The notes beneath the pieces are model-generated. The model was not told the origin of the DNA and ran no database searches. It saw only the letters and a list, made by a program, of their open reading frames with translations. Source: Allium sativum (taxonomy: Eukaryota > Streptophyta > Magnoliopsida > Asparagales > Amaryllidaceae). Taken from it: 64,000 nt of DNA. Shown one piece after another: positions 45,413 through 57,541 of this stretch (the first letter of the stretch is position 1; each line of letters opens with the position of its first letter). The translations under genes were made by a program, and so were the position numbers. The stretch covers positions 803,875,160 through 803,939,159 of the forward strand of contig CM060919.1 of assembly GCA_030737875.1 (NCBI GenBank), read 5' to 3'.

Positions 45413-46401
45413 ATGGCCGTCGATCTTAATCTTCCCGAGGGTGTCAATATACCCACTTGGTTCCGTCGTTTCCTCGAGGCTCGGGCTAAGGTGGCAGGCC
45501 CAGCCAATCCTCCTCCTCATCCTCCTCAACCTCCGCGAGAAACCGCTTTTTCAAAGATATGCAAGGACTTTAAGGCCATGGGCGGAAAGGATTTCCTAGG
45601 ACTGAGACTTTTGTTGAGGCACGGAATTGGTTGAAGGAAACCGAAGACTTGTTTGTTATCTTTGAGGTAGATGACAATAGGAAAGTACAGTTGGCGGTGT
45701 AGCTCATGAAAGAGGAAGCTTCTTATTGGTGGGAAGTCACCAACGCTACTAGGCCCATTGAGACTTGGGCGGACTTTAGAGGGAGATTTGGGCTTAAGTT
45801 CTTGTCATCGGCAGAGAAGAGTCTCCAAATGGAACGGTTTCTGGCCCTTAAACAAGGAAATATGATAGTTAAAGAATATGTGAACCGTTTCAATCAGCTT
45901 GCTCGCTTCGGATTGGAGTTAGTCAACACTCCTCAGAAAAAGGCGCTACGTTTTGCACGAGGCTTGAACAAGCCACTACATGGTTTGGCTATGACTCATG
46001 TGCCCATGGGGGCGACCTTTGAAAGCTTGGTGGATATGGCCCTACTGTATGAGGAAGATAAGAAGGGCAAGAAAGAGGTCAACCCCAACGATTCTCAGAA
46101 TAAGAAGGTAGACCCCGAGAAAGGAGGCAAGAACGACAACTCACGTGATAAAAGGAAATGCAATTTCTGTGGTACGGAAGGGCACATAGCCAAGGATTGT
46201 AGAAAGAGGAAAAGAAAGCAAGGTGAATGTTTTCATTGTGGGGAGACTGGACACATCAGCAAGGACTGCCCTAAGAAGCAGACCGGACCTTCCGGGGGTA
46301 CATCTTTAACTTCTTTTTCTAGATGCTTTGTTTTATCTTGTTATCTCCTCGATCATATCTTGAGAACCATAGGTAGAATCTTTTTGGATGTAAACATGTA
46401 A
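45413..46401 (+). pseudogene. gag copy 1 of element D
   Basis: ATG at 45413 opens a gag close to that of C but with a short proline stretch. Capsid-like region FSKICKDFKAMGGKDF, then a 1-bp loss near 45600 and a TAG at the Trp codon of LAVWLM (45700-45702). It reads on with EEASYWWEVTNATRPIETW, YVNRFNQLARFGLELVNTP and two zinc knuckles (CNFCGTEGHIAKDC, CFHCGETGHISKDC). After KKQTGPSGG the frame enters 3' untranslated sequence and stops at 46401. With two lesions it would not give a full Gag. Confidence 0.9.
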
Positions 46402-46860
46402 TTGAAACATGTTATGATTGCAAAATGGTTGCATGTGGTTGCTCGTGGATGCATGAATACACATTAGGCACTAGATCGGCATAGTCACAGTTTCATACTT
46501 GCATATGCATGAGTGTTTATTTTGGAAACTTGGTTGTGCTATCATTTGGTTGTTGCATATGACTGAATGTTTGAGCACTCATATAGAAATTATGAATTAT
46601 AATAGGAAATTTTTTGCATACATATTGGATTCATTTCACTAAACATATTTTGCATTTGAGAAGATCAATCAGGCCGGATCATTTGCATTAGATAAGGAAC
46701 ATATACACACACTTTCTGCATATGTTCATACAGCATTAGAAATCTTTTAAGGACAATGACTGCCAGTGGATGATGCTTTGAGTAGATGGATGATGGATGG
46801 TAGGATACGTTCTTCCTAACTTGAAGATTTCGGGGACGAAATCCTTTCAGGAGGGGAGAA
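46402..46860 (+). other. 3' untranslated region and PPT of D unit 1
   Basis: Noncoding stretch matching the region after pol in C (57040-57541). It includes the hairpin GATTTCG GGGA CGAAATC (46826-46843) and the purine tract AGGAGGGGAGAA (46849-46860) before LTR2. Confidence 0.8.
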
Positions 46861-49800
46861 TATAACAACCCGTATTTTAAACAACACGTTATAACTTAAA
46901 ACAGGGCAGAATTAAATGTTAAAATCTGAATCAGGGAAAACGGGTTGCGCCATTGCGTTCGGCTCGAAAAAAATACGCGAAATAGAGTCCGAAATTTCGT
47001 AAATCGGAGTCCGTATGATTAAGATATGGCCTCGCAAAGTTTCACGAAAAATTCAAATTCAAAAACAGATTCAAATTTTCAGAATTCAGGGTAAGCGGGA
47101 AAAATCCCGCCTAGACAGGTCGACAGGGGGGTCGACACTAGGGTCGACCTCCCCCCAACCAGGTCGACACTAGAGTCGACCTGTGTGTCGACCTCCCCCC
47201 AGGTCGACTGGGGAGTCGACCTGGGGGTCGACCTCCCTGGTCGGCCAGGTCGGCCTGGTGCACCTGTTTTGGCTCCTGGGTCTTGTTTTGGGGGCTTGTG
47301 ACGATTTTAGATGGCTCAGATCTATCCTAGGGTTTATCCTATGGCTAAAATTAATCCTAAACACTATAAAGAGACCCTAAGACCTAGCTTAAATCATACT
47401 ATTTCATTTTAGCCTCATGCAGCCGCCATTAAACCTAGAACTCTAAATTAAAAATACAAAGAACAAAATTAAAGAAGACGAAGGATGATTCTTGTAGGCT
47501 ACAACTAGAAGCTACAACAACTACGAAGCTTTAGACAATGGATTTGGGGCTATTTGATTTAAAGTTTTGATTTGGATTGCTTGCTTCATATTGTAAGTTC
47601 TATGTCACTTTTTAGGCAAAAACGCAGAAATAACGTGGACATGCTATGAATTGAAACCGGATTTAGGAACTATTATTAATCCATGTTTATATTGTTTAAC
47701 TTTGAATCAAAATTTGGGAATATTGCTATGTTAATGTTGCAAGTTAAACTTATCATGATGTTGATGTTGTTATGAATCACTTGGGCTTAGTTTTATTGCA
47801 AGTTGAACAAATACATGTCCATGGAATCATTATGTTCATTGAAATCCTCATGTTGATTAAACCATGCCTATGATGCTAATTAAACCATGTCTATGATATT
47901 AATGAAACTATGTCTGTGATGTTAATATACCTATCATGCTAATGACAAATTGGGAATGGCTAGGTCATGATGAAAAGTTGGAATCATTATGTTTATAATG
48001 CCAGATGAGAATCATTATGTTAAAAATACTAAATTGGAATCCACTATGCCTATTAGAATTACCATGCCTTTAATGTTTCATGTTTGTAATAAAATTATTA
48101 TTATGCCCGCAATGTTTATTATGCCTAGGATGTAAAGTTGAATTCATCATGTTGAACTAAGTTGGAACCATTACTATGCCAAGTTATCATCATGCTAGTA
48201 TTGAAACCATGTGATATGTTATAGCCTGTTTATTATGCAAGTGATGTTGGAATTGTCACGTATGCCTATCACATGTTTGGTGTTATTCCCCTTTATCCCT
48301 TGAATTTTTTATGCTTGTGAATGAAGTACGTTTATATACGTTGGGGATACGATTGTGTAGAATAGGCAAAACTTGAATTGATTATATTCATAAACCGTGA
48401 AATTTGGCATAAGTAGAACATGAAATATGGCACGAAAACTCGACTTGAACATGCCATAACTTGACTTGAAACATGCCTTAGTTGGGCACGAAATTGACAT
48501 ATGAACATGCTATGAAAATAGCACGAATCTGATAAGAACATGGGCATGACTTTAGAAAACAAGAAAGTGGCCAACTCGAGGTTGGGTTAAGTTTGTAGTG
48601 TAAACCTGCCCGGAACCGCCCGGCAAATCCAGTTGCTACAAACAATAGGATCCAATGTGGGTAGTTGGTCACATCGCGCTTGAAACCCGAGGTTGGGTTG
48701 AGTTCGTAGCGTAAACCTGCCCGGAACCGCCCGACAAATCCAGTGGCTACGAACAATATGATCCAATGTGAGTGGTTCGGTGCATTAATGAATCAATTAA
48801 TGCCAATTAGGGTTAAGTCATGAACATGAAAAGACAACTTAACCAACTTGAACACGATTTGTAGGGCTAAGTCATGAACTTGAAACGACAACACTTAGCC
48901 AACTTGACATGACACGTAGGCGGGTTAAGTCACGAATTTAAATGACATACTTAACCATCTTGACACGACTAGACTGGAAAAGGATTAAGTCATGAATTAC
49001 ATGACTTAATCGGTTAGGCGGGTTAGGTCACGAATTACATGACCTAATCTGTTAGGCGAAACCCTAGACACGACCCTTTTCAGCAGTAACCCTCTAGATG
49101 TATCAAGGTACCCTAGGGCTAGGCCGGGTGGGGCATGATTACTGGGCTGATTGTAAGAGGTGAACGACGGCAGTGGGGTATGCCAGTGTAGGTTCGGTGG
49201 ACTACGGTCGTGCACGTATTCCGGGGCAGGCACTGGGTATCCGTAGATTTATCTGTGCATCTTGAATCGTGTCAGGGGTTGACACCCTAGGGCTGATACA
49301 CCCGAAGGTGGACCCAGCACAGGTGACTACATTCGTGATTAGCCGTATGACACGGACACTTGACGAGCTAGAACTTGTATGGAGCCGATCGACTAGATAA
49401 TCGCTCCGTAGGACCCCGTACTTGGGTCAGACCCCGTTTCAGGGTCATTTCATGATATTGGGCCGTGGGATTTATTTCGTGATTAACTTGTGATATGGGC
49501 TTAGTATACTAGTACAGTTGATGCAACGAATCTCGAACATGTGATGCTTTACTTGACTTGTCTTGACTTATCCTGATCACCTTAGTCTATCTTGTTCACC
49601 TTGACACCATTCTTAAGTTTAGTTCCAGTTCATACATGACAGATTGTTTTAACCGTTTTTACACTGAAAGTCACTAGGACTTACTCAGTCTTTATGACTG
49701 ACCCTTTTCCTTTCGCCTCTTTTTCTTTCGTTTCCCCCCCCCCAGGTCCTCAGGGAGGAAACACTAGCTCTTAGCTTGGATATCACTTGCTTTGGCTCAG

Positions 49801-50114
49801 CATGTACGGTTTGCTATGGCTGCTTCTTTTGACTGCACTTGGGGAATAAGCTGTTTTTCTATTTTTAAGTTATTGCTTCTTTGGCTATTATTACAAGACA
49901 GTTGTAATGAAGTTATTTGAAATGTTTGTAAGAGACATGGTTTATTTTGGAATAAAATGAAGTTCTGTTTTGCTCATAAATTCTTCCGCTGTTTACTTAA
50001 TTTTTTTTATTAATGTTCTATCTTGTGATAATTCTGTGATGTTATCTCGATAATACCCCTCCAAAACTAGTGCATTCCCTTTGTGAGTGACCCTAGCGGC
50101 GGTGGGGTGTTACA
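46861..50114 (+). repeat. LTR2 of element D (internal, 3254 bp)
   Basis: Begins TATAACAACCC, not TG, and ends GGGGTGTTACA. It shares the TA start and several substitutions in the first 200 bp with LTR3 and has many private substitutions further in. It lacks part of the GTCGAC cluster. TATAAAGAG at 47365, donor 47593, hairpin stems 48591-48643 and 48712-48754, acceptor CAG 49751-49753. No target duplication flanks it. Confidence 0.92.
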
Positions 50115-50116
50115 TT

Positions 50117-50128
50117 TGGTATCAGAGC
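50117..50128 (+). other. Primer binding site 2 of element D
   Basis: TGGTATCAGAGC, two bases after LTR2. Confidence 0.92.
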
Positions 50129-50310
50129 AGAAGGTTACCAAGACTGGGCAAAAGTTTTGAAAACCTTTTGAATTTTTTTTTCAAAACCATTTACAAAGAA
50201 GCACTTTTCAAGAAAAGTTGGTTTATTTTAAAAGGCTATTCCCCAAAAAGCCATTAGCACAATCTTTGTTTCCTCGTTTGAATCTTTTCCTTTTTCGTTT
50301 TCAGCTTATC

Positions 50311-51299
50311 ATGGCCGACGATCTTAATCTTCCCGAGGGTGTCAATATACCCACTTGGTTCCGTCGTTTCCTCGAGGCTCGGGCTAAGGTGGCAGGCCCA
50401 ACCAATCCTCCTCCTCATCCTCCTCAACCTCCACGAGAAACCGCTTTTTCAAAGATATGCAAGGATTTAAGGCCATGGGCGGAAAGGATTTCCTAGGAAC
50501 TGAGACTTTTGTTGAGGCACGGAATTGGTTGAAGGAAACCGAAGACTTGTTTGTTATATTTGAGGTAGAGGACAATAGGAAAGTACAGTTGGCGGCGTAG
50601 CTCATGAAAGAGGAAGCTTCTTATTGGTGGGAAGTCACCAACGCTACTAGGCCCATTCAGACTTAGGCGGACTTTAGAGGGAGATTTGGGCTTAAGTTCT
50701 TGTCATCGGCAGAGGAGAGTCTCCAAATGGAACGGTTTCTGGCCCTTAAACAAGGAAATATGACAGTTAAAGAATATGTGAACTGTTTCAATCAGCTTGC
50801 TTGCTTCGGATTGGAGTTAGTCAACACACCTCAGAAACAGGCGCTACGTTTTGCACGAGGCTTGAACGAGCCACTACATGGTTTGGCCATGACTCATGTG
50901 CCCATGGGGGCGACCTTTGAAAGCTTGGTGGATATGGCCCTACTGTATGAGGAAGATAAGAAGGGCAAGAAAGAGGTCAACCCCAACGATTCTCAGAATA
51001 AGAAGGTAGACCCCGAGAAAGGAGGCAAGAACGACAACTCACGTTATAAAAGGAAATGCAATTTCTGTGGTACGGAAGGGCACATAGCCAAGGATTGTAG
51101 AAAGAGGAAAAGAAAGCAAGGTGAATGTTTTCATTGTGGGGAGACTGGACACATCAGCAAGGACTGCCCTAAGAAGCAGACCGGACCTTCCGGGGGTACA
51201 TCTTTAACTTCTTTTTCTAGATGCTTTGTTTTATCTTGTTATCTCCTCGATCCTATCTTGAGAACCATAGGTAGAATCTTTTTGGATGTAAACATGTAA
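50311..51299 (+). pseudogene. gag copy 2 of element D
   Basis: Near-identical to copy 1. It shares the TAG at the LAVW codon (50598-50600) and the same pol deletion joint. It differs in having its frameshift at another place (one base missing near 50466), an extra TAG at 50664-50666, and a few missense changes (for example Cys for Arg in YVNCFNQLACF). The shared stop predates the duplication; the two frameshifts are independent. Confidence 0.9.
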
Positions 51300-51766
51300 T
51301 TGAAACATGTTATGATTGCAAAATGGTTGCAAGTGGTCACAAGTGGTTGCTCGTGGATGCATGAACACATTAGGCACTAGATCGGCTTAGTCACAGTTTC
51401 ATACTTGCATATGCATGAGTGTTTATTTTGGAAACTTGGTTGTGCTATCATTTGGTTGTTGCATATGACTGAATGTTTGAGCACTCATATAGAAATTATG
51501 AATTATAATAGGAAATTTTTTGCATACATATTGGATTCATTTCACTAAACATATTTTGCATTTGAGAAGATCAATCAGGCCGGATCATTTGCATTAGATA
51601 AGGAACATATACACACACTTTCTGCATATGTTCATACAACATTAGAAATCTTTTAAGGACAATGACTGCCTGTGGATGATGCTTTGAGTAGATGGATGAT
51701 GGATGGTAGGATACGTTCTTCCTAACTTGAAGATTTCGGGGACGAAATCCTTTAAGGAGGGGAGAA
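51300..51766 (+). other. 3' untranslated region and PPT of D unit 2
   Basis: As in unit 1; hairpin at 51732-51749, purine tract AAGGAGGGGAGAA at 51754-51766. A short GTGGTTGC-type repeat near 51325-51350 has one unit more than unit 1. Confidence 0.8.
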
Positions 51767-54700
51767 TATAACAACCCGTATTTTAAACAACACGTTATAA
51801 CTTAAAACAGGGCAGAATTAAATGTTAAAATCTGAATCAGGGAAAACGGGTTGCGCCATTGCGTTCGGCTCGGAAAAATACGCGAAATAGAGTCCGAAAT
51901 TTCGTAAATCGGAGTCCGTATGATTAAGATATGGCCTCGCAAAGTTTCACGAAAAATTCAAATTCAAAAACAGATTCAAATTTTCAGAATTCAGGGTAGG
52001 CGGCAAAAATCCCGCCCAGACAGGTCGAAAGGGGGGTCGACACTAGGGTCGACCTCCCCCCAACCAGGTCGACACTAGAGTCGACCTGGGGGTCGACCTG
52101 TGTGTCGACCTCCCCCCAGGTCGACTGGGGAGTCGACCTGGGTGTCGACCTGGGGGTCGACCTCCCTGGTCGACCAGGTCGGCCTGGTGCACCTGTTTTG
52201 GCTCCTGGGTCTTGTTTTGGGGGCTTGTGACGATTTTAGATGGCTCAGATCTATCCTAGGGTTTATCCTATTGCTAAAATTAATCCTAAACACTATAAAA
52301 AGACCCTAAGACCTAGCTTAAATCATACTATTTCATTTTAGCCTCATGCAGCCGCCATTAAACCTAGAACTCTAAATTAAAAATACAAAGAACAAAATTA
52401 AAGAAGACGAAGGATGATTCTTGAAGGCTACAACTAGAAGCTACAACAACTACGACGCTTTAGACAACGGATTTGGGGCTATTTGATTTAAAGTTTTGAT
52501 TTGGATTGCTTGCTTCATATTGTAAGTTCTATGTCACTTTTTAGGCAAAAACGCTGAAATAACGTGGACATGCTATGAATTGAAACCGGATTTAGGAACT
52601 ATTATTAATCCATGTTTATATTGTTTAACTTTGAATCAAAATTTGGGAATATTGCTATGTTAATGTTGCAAGTTAAACTTATCATGATGTTGATGTTGTT
52701 ATGAATCACTTGGGCTTAATTTTATTGCAAGTTGAACAAATACATGTCCATGGAATCATTATGTTCATTGAAATCCTCATGTTGATTAAACCATGCCTAT
52801 GATGCTAATTAAACCATGTTTATGATATTAATGAAACTATGCCTGTGATGTTAATATACCTATCATGCTAATGACAAATTGGGAATGGCTAGGTCATGAT
52901 GAAAAGTTGGAATCATTATGTTTATAATGCTAGATGAGAATCATTATGTTAAAAATACTAAATTGGAATCCACTATGCCTATTAGAATTACCATGCCTTT
53001 AATGTTTCATGTTTGTAATAAAATTATTATTATGCCCGCAATGTTTATTATGCCTAGGATGTAAAGTTGAATTCATCATGTTGAACTAAGTTGGAACCAT
53101 TACTATGCCAAGTTATCATCATGCTAGTATTGAAACCATGTGATATGTTATAGCCTGTTTATTATGCAAGTGATGTTGGAATTGTCACGTATGCCTATCA
53201 CATGTTTGGTGTTATTCCACTTTATCCCTTGAATTGTTTATGCTTGTGAACGAAGTACGTTTATATACGTTGGGGATACGATTGTGTAGAATAGGCAACA
53301 CTAGAATTGATTATAATCATAAACCGTGAAATTTGGCATAATTAGAACATGAAATATGGTAAGAAAACTCGACTTGAACATGCCATAACTTGACTTGAAA
53401 CATGCCTTAGTTGGGCACGAAATTGACATATGAACATGCTATGAAAATAGCACGAATCTGATAAGAACATGGGCATGACTTTAGAAAACAAGAAAGTGGC
53501 CAACTCGAGGTTGGGTTGAGTTTGTAGTGTAAACCTGCCCGGAACCGCCCGGCAAATCCAGTTGCTACAAACAATAGGATCCAATGTGGGTAGTTGGTCA
53601 CATCGCGCTTGAAACCCGAGGTTGGGTTAAGTTCGTAGCGTAAACCTGCCCGGAACCGCCCGGCAAATCCAGTGGCTACGAACAATAGGATCCAATGTGA
53701 GTGGTTCGGTGCATTAACGAATCAATTAATGCCAGTTAGGGTTAAGTCATGAACATGAAAAGACAACTTAACCAACTTGAACACGATTTGTAGGGCTAAG
53801 TCATGAACTTGAAACGACAACACTTAGCCAACTTGACATGACACGTAGGCGGGTTAAGTCACGAATTTAAATGACATACTTAACCATCTTGACACGACTA
53901 GACTGGACAAGGATTATGTCACGAATTACATGACTTAATCGGTTAGGCAGGTTAGGTCACGAATTACATGACCTAATCTGTTAGGCGAAACCCTAGACAC
54001 GACCCTTTTCAGCAGTAACCCTCTAGATGTATCAAGGTACCCTGGGGCTAGGCCGGGTGGGGCACGATTACTGGGCTGATTGTAAGAGGTGAACGATGGC
54101 AGTGGGGTATGCCAGTGTAGGTTCGGTGGACTACGGTCGTGCACGTATTCCGGGGCAGGCACTGGGTATCCGTAGATTTATCTGTGCATCTTGAATCGTG
54201 TCAGGGGTTGACACCCTAGGGCTGATACACCCGAAGGTGGACCCAGCACAGGTGACTACATTCGTGATTAGCCGTATGACACGGACACTTGACGAGCTAG
54301 AACTTGTAGGGAGCCGATCGACTAGATAATCGCTCCGTAGGACCCCGTACTTGGGTCAGACCCCGTTTCAGGGTCATTTCATGATATTGGGCCGTGGGAT
54401 TTATTTCGTGATTAACTTGTGATATGGGCTTAGTATACTAGTACAGTCGATGCAACGAATCTCGAACATGTGATGCTTTTACTTGACTTGTCTTGACTTA
54501 TCCTGATCACCTTAGTCTATCTTGTTCACCTTGACACCATTCTTAAGTTTAGTTCCAGTTCATACATGACAGGTTGTTTTAACCGTTTTTACACTGAAAG
54601 TCACTAGGACTTACTCAGTCTTTATGACTGACCCTTTTCCTTTCGCCTCTTTTTCTTTCGTTTCCCCCCCAGGTCCTCAGGGAGGAAACACTAGCTCTTA

Positions 54701-55041
54701 GCTTGGATATCACTTGCTTTGGCTCAGCATGTACGGTTTGCTATGGCTGCTTCTTTTTACTGCACTTGGGGAATAAGCTGATTTTCTTTTTTTAAGTTAT
54801 TGCTTCTTTGGCTATTATTACAAGACAGTTGTAATGAAGTTATTTGAAATGTTTGTAAGAGACATGGTTTATTTTGGAATAAAATGAAGTTCTGTTTTGC
54901 TCATAAATTCTTCCGCTGTTTACTTAATTTTTTTTCTTAATGTTCTGTCTTGTGATAATTCTGTGATGTTATCTCGATAATACCCCTCCAAAACTAGTGC
55001 ATTCCCTTTGTGAGTGACCCTAGCGGAGGTGGGGTGTTACA
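51767..55041 (+). repeat. LTR3 of element D (3275 bp)
   Basis: Begins TATAACAACCC and ends GGGGTGTTACA next to target duplication GGACA. It has the best TATA box of the three (TATAAAAA, 52294-52301), the fullest GTCGAC cluster (52024-52180), donor 52522, hairpin stems 53520-53582 and 53631-53683, and acceptor CAG 54678-54680. It carries the fewest private substitutions of the three. Confidence 0.92.
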
Positions 55042-56931
55042 GGACAGGACTAGGCGCTGTCCTAATGCAAGAAGGAAGGGTAGTAGCTTATGGCGGAAGA
55101 CAGTTGAAAGTTCATGAAAGGAACTACCTGACCCACGACCTTGAGTTGGCCGCCATCGTCTTTGCGCTTAAGTCTTGGCGCCACTATCTCCTAGGTGATA
55201 AATTTGAACTGTATACTGACCATAAATCTTTGAAGTATCTCTTCTCGCAGAAGGACCTTAACTTAAGGCAACAAAGGTGGATGGAGTTTCTTGCCTCGTA
55301 TGATTTCGAGATTTCCTACACTCCTGGCAAGGGCAACGTAGTCGCAAATGCCTTGAGTAGAAAGAAGCTAACGTTGAGCCCGCTATTTGTTGAAAGGCGA
55401 AGCCTAGAGTTTATAACCAGTTTTGACTTTAGGCCCTCCTCTGATTTTGTACCCGGTCTGTTAGCATCGCTAGAAGTGCGGCCCACTCTCTTAGACTCAA
55501 TAGGGACTGCACAACGAGAAGACCCTCAACTTGTTGAAGTGGTTGATAAGCTCGTTAGGGGTGAGACTTCTAGTCACCTCGATAGATACACCACCGACGA
55601 CAAAGGGTGGTTAAGACGGGATGGAAGACTATGCGTCCCACAGGCAAAGGAGTTGGTGAAGAAAGTTCTTGAGGAGGCACATCATTCCAAGATGACAATA
55701 CATCCAGGCGGGGACAAAATGTACAAGGACTTAAAGAGAGTTTTCTTTTGGAGTGGCATGAAGAAGGATGTGGAAGATTTTGTTTCTAAGTGCATGATTT
55801 GCCAACAAGTCAAGGCAGAGCAGAAGAAGCCTGGCGGTTTGCTCCATCCTCTAGAGGTCCCACAATGGAAGTGGGATAGCATTTCAATGGACTTCATTGA
55901 TGGGCTGCCTAGGTCTAGAAGAGGCAACACTAGCATTTGGGTAATAGTGGATAGGCTTACTAAAAGCGCCCACTTTTTACCTATCAAGAGTAGAAGGACT
56001 GCCTCGTCTCTAGCATCTCTTTATCTTAAGGAGATAGTTCGACTCCATGGAATACCTTCCAGTATTATTAGCGACAGAGATCCTATCTTCACAAGCAAGT
56101 TTTGGCGGAGTCTGCAAGAAGCTGTAGGCACACAGTTATGTTTGAGCACGGCCTATCACCCCACAAACCGATGGTCAGACGGAAAAGGTGAACAGGATTT
56201 TGGAAGACCTTTTGAGACTTTGCGTCCTTGACTTTGGAGGGACTTGGGAGGACCATCTTCCTTTGGTGGAATTTGCCTACAACAACAGCTACCAAGCTAC
56301 CATCGGAATGGCGCCCTTCGAAGCTTTATATGGAAGACCGTGCCGATCGCCCACTTGTTGGTGGGAGTCTACTGACAAGCTCATACTTGGACCAGATATG
56401 ATCCGAGAGACTTCAGAGAAAGTAGACTTAATACGGAGAAGAATGAAGACAGCCCAAGATAGACAAAAATCCTACGCAAACAAGAGAAGGACCGACCTTG
56501 AATTTGAGGTTGGGGACAGGGTTTTCCTTAAGGTATCTCCTTTAAGGAACGTCATTCGCTTTGGATCCATAGGGAAGCTAGCACCAAGATTTTTAGGGCC
56601 GTTTCCTATCATCGAGAAGATTGGGAAGATGGCCTACAGGTTAGAGTTACCCGAGAGACTGGCCGGAGTTCACAACGTCTTTCATGTTTCTCACCTCCAG
56701 AAGTATCTACATGAGTCAACGGAAGTGGTAGAGCCAAACATTCTAAAAGAAGCTGAAGTAGAACGCGAAGAAACTGTGAGGAAAGTTCCAACTCGCATCT
56801 AAGGAACTAAAGTGAAAAAGCTACGCAACCGCGAAGTCAAACTCGTCAAAGTTCAGTGGAGCGACGCTGAGGAAGACGCGACTTGGGAAACTGAGGATAG
56901 AATACGCGCAGCCTACCCTTTTCTTTTTTAG
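55042..56931 (+). pseudogene. RNase H, integrase and chromodomain-like tail of element C
   Basis: Resumes pol after D with [20 protein letters not shown] (RNase H), [16 protein letters not shown], and the linker. The integrase zinc finger follows ([12 protein letters not shown]...CMICQQ), then the core with MDFIDGLPR and SDRDPIF. A frameshift near 56163 falls at the position of the third acidic residue. The frame continues at 56188-56802 with [18 protein letters not shown], a GDRVFLKVSP motif and VHNVFHVSHL. A stop at 56800 precedes the chromodomain-like end (KKLRNREVKLVKVQW, EEDATWE, YPFLF) which closes at about 56931. Confidence 0.9.
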
Positions 56932-57506
56932 GGTACATTTTTGATCTCTCTTTTTCCTTAAAGTCATGTTAGTATCTATCTTTTTAGGTATATCTCCCCG
57001 ACCTTACCCTTTTATCCTTAGGTGGAAACCCCTTTGGATGTAAACATGTAATTGAAACATGTTATGGATGATGGTTGCAAGTGGTTGCAAATGTTTGCTA
57101 GTGGTTGCTCGTGGATGCATATACACACACAATCTAGGGTTTTAGATCGGCTCAGTCACTTCATATTGCATATGCATATATGTGTGTTTATGTTTGTATA
57201 TGGTTGAAGCTTAATATGTTGTCATATGGATGTCGCATTTTTTTGAATGATTGCGCACTCATGTAGAATTATGAATAGGAAAAAAGTTTGCATATATAAT
57301 GGATTCATGACACTTACATAATTTGCATTAAGGAGGTCAACTGAATCAGTAGACCGCCTGATTTTTGCATTAGATAAGGACATGTACACACACGATGCAT
57401 ATGATCATGAAGCATTAGAAGTCTTTTAAGGACAATGGACGCTCGTGTTTGATGATTGAGTAGATGGACATTTGGATGGTAGGATATATGTTCTCCTAGA
57501 CTTGGA

Positions 57507-57541
57507 GATTTCGGGGACGAAATCCTTTAAGGAGGGGAGAA
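57507..57541 (+). other. PPT-adjacent hairpin and polypurine tract of C
   Basis: GATTTCG GGGA CGAAATC at 57507-57524, purine tract AAGGAGGGGAGAA at 57529-57541, then the LTR. The 3' untranslated region 56932-57506 holds the TGTAAACATGT/ACATGTT inverted stretch seen in all four families. Confidence 0.85.

Larger units (their letters stand above)
41936..55041 (+). mobile_element. Gag-only gypsy element D, tandem three-LTR array
   Basis: LTR1 41936-45215, gag 1, LTR2 46861-50114, gag 2, LTR3 51767-55041. One perfect 5-bp duplication GGACA flanks the whole array (41931-41935 and 55042-55046); none flanks LTR2. Both internal regions hold gag and then jump from the second zinc knuckle to the 3' untranslated region, with no protease, RT or integrase. 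This matches the type known as TR-GAG, non-autonomous elements that keep gag. D must depend on an autonomous relative's pol (inference). Confidence 0.92.

Noticed and set aside
46861..50114. LTR2 of D as a clean mosaic (5' part like LTR3, 3' part like LTR1)
   Set aside because: Only the first few hundred bases and a single site near the end fit. In the middle LTR2 is the odd one out, so a single crossover is not shown.
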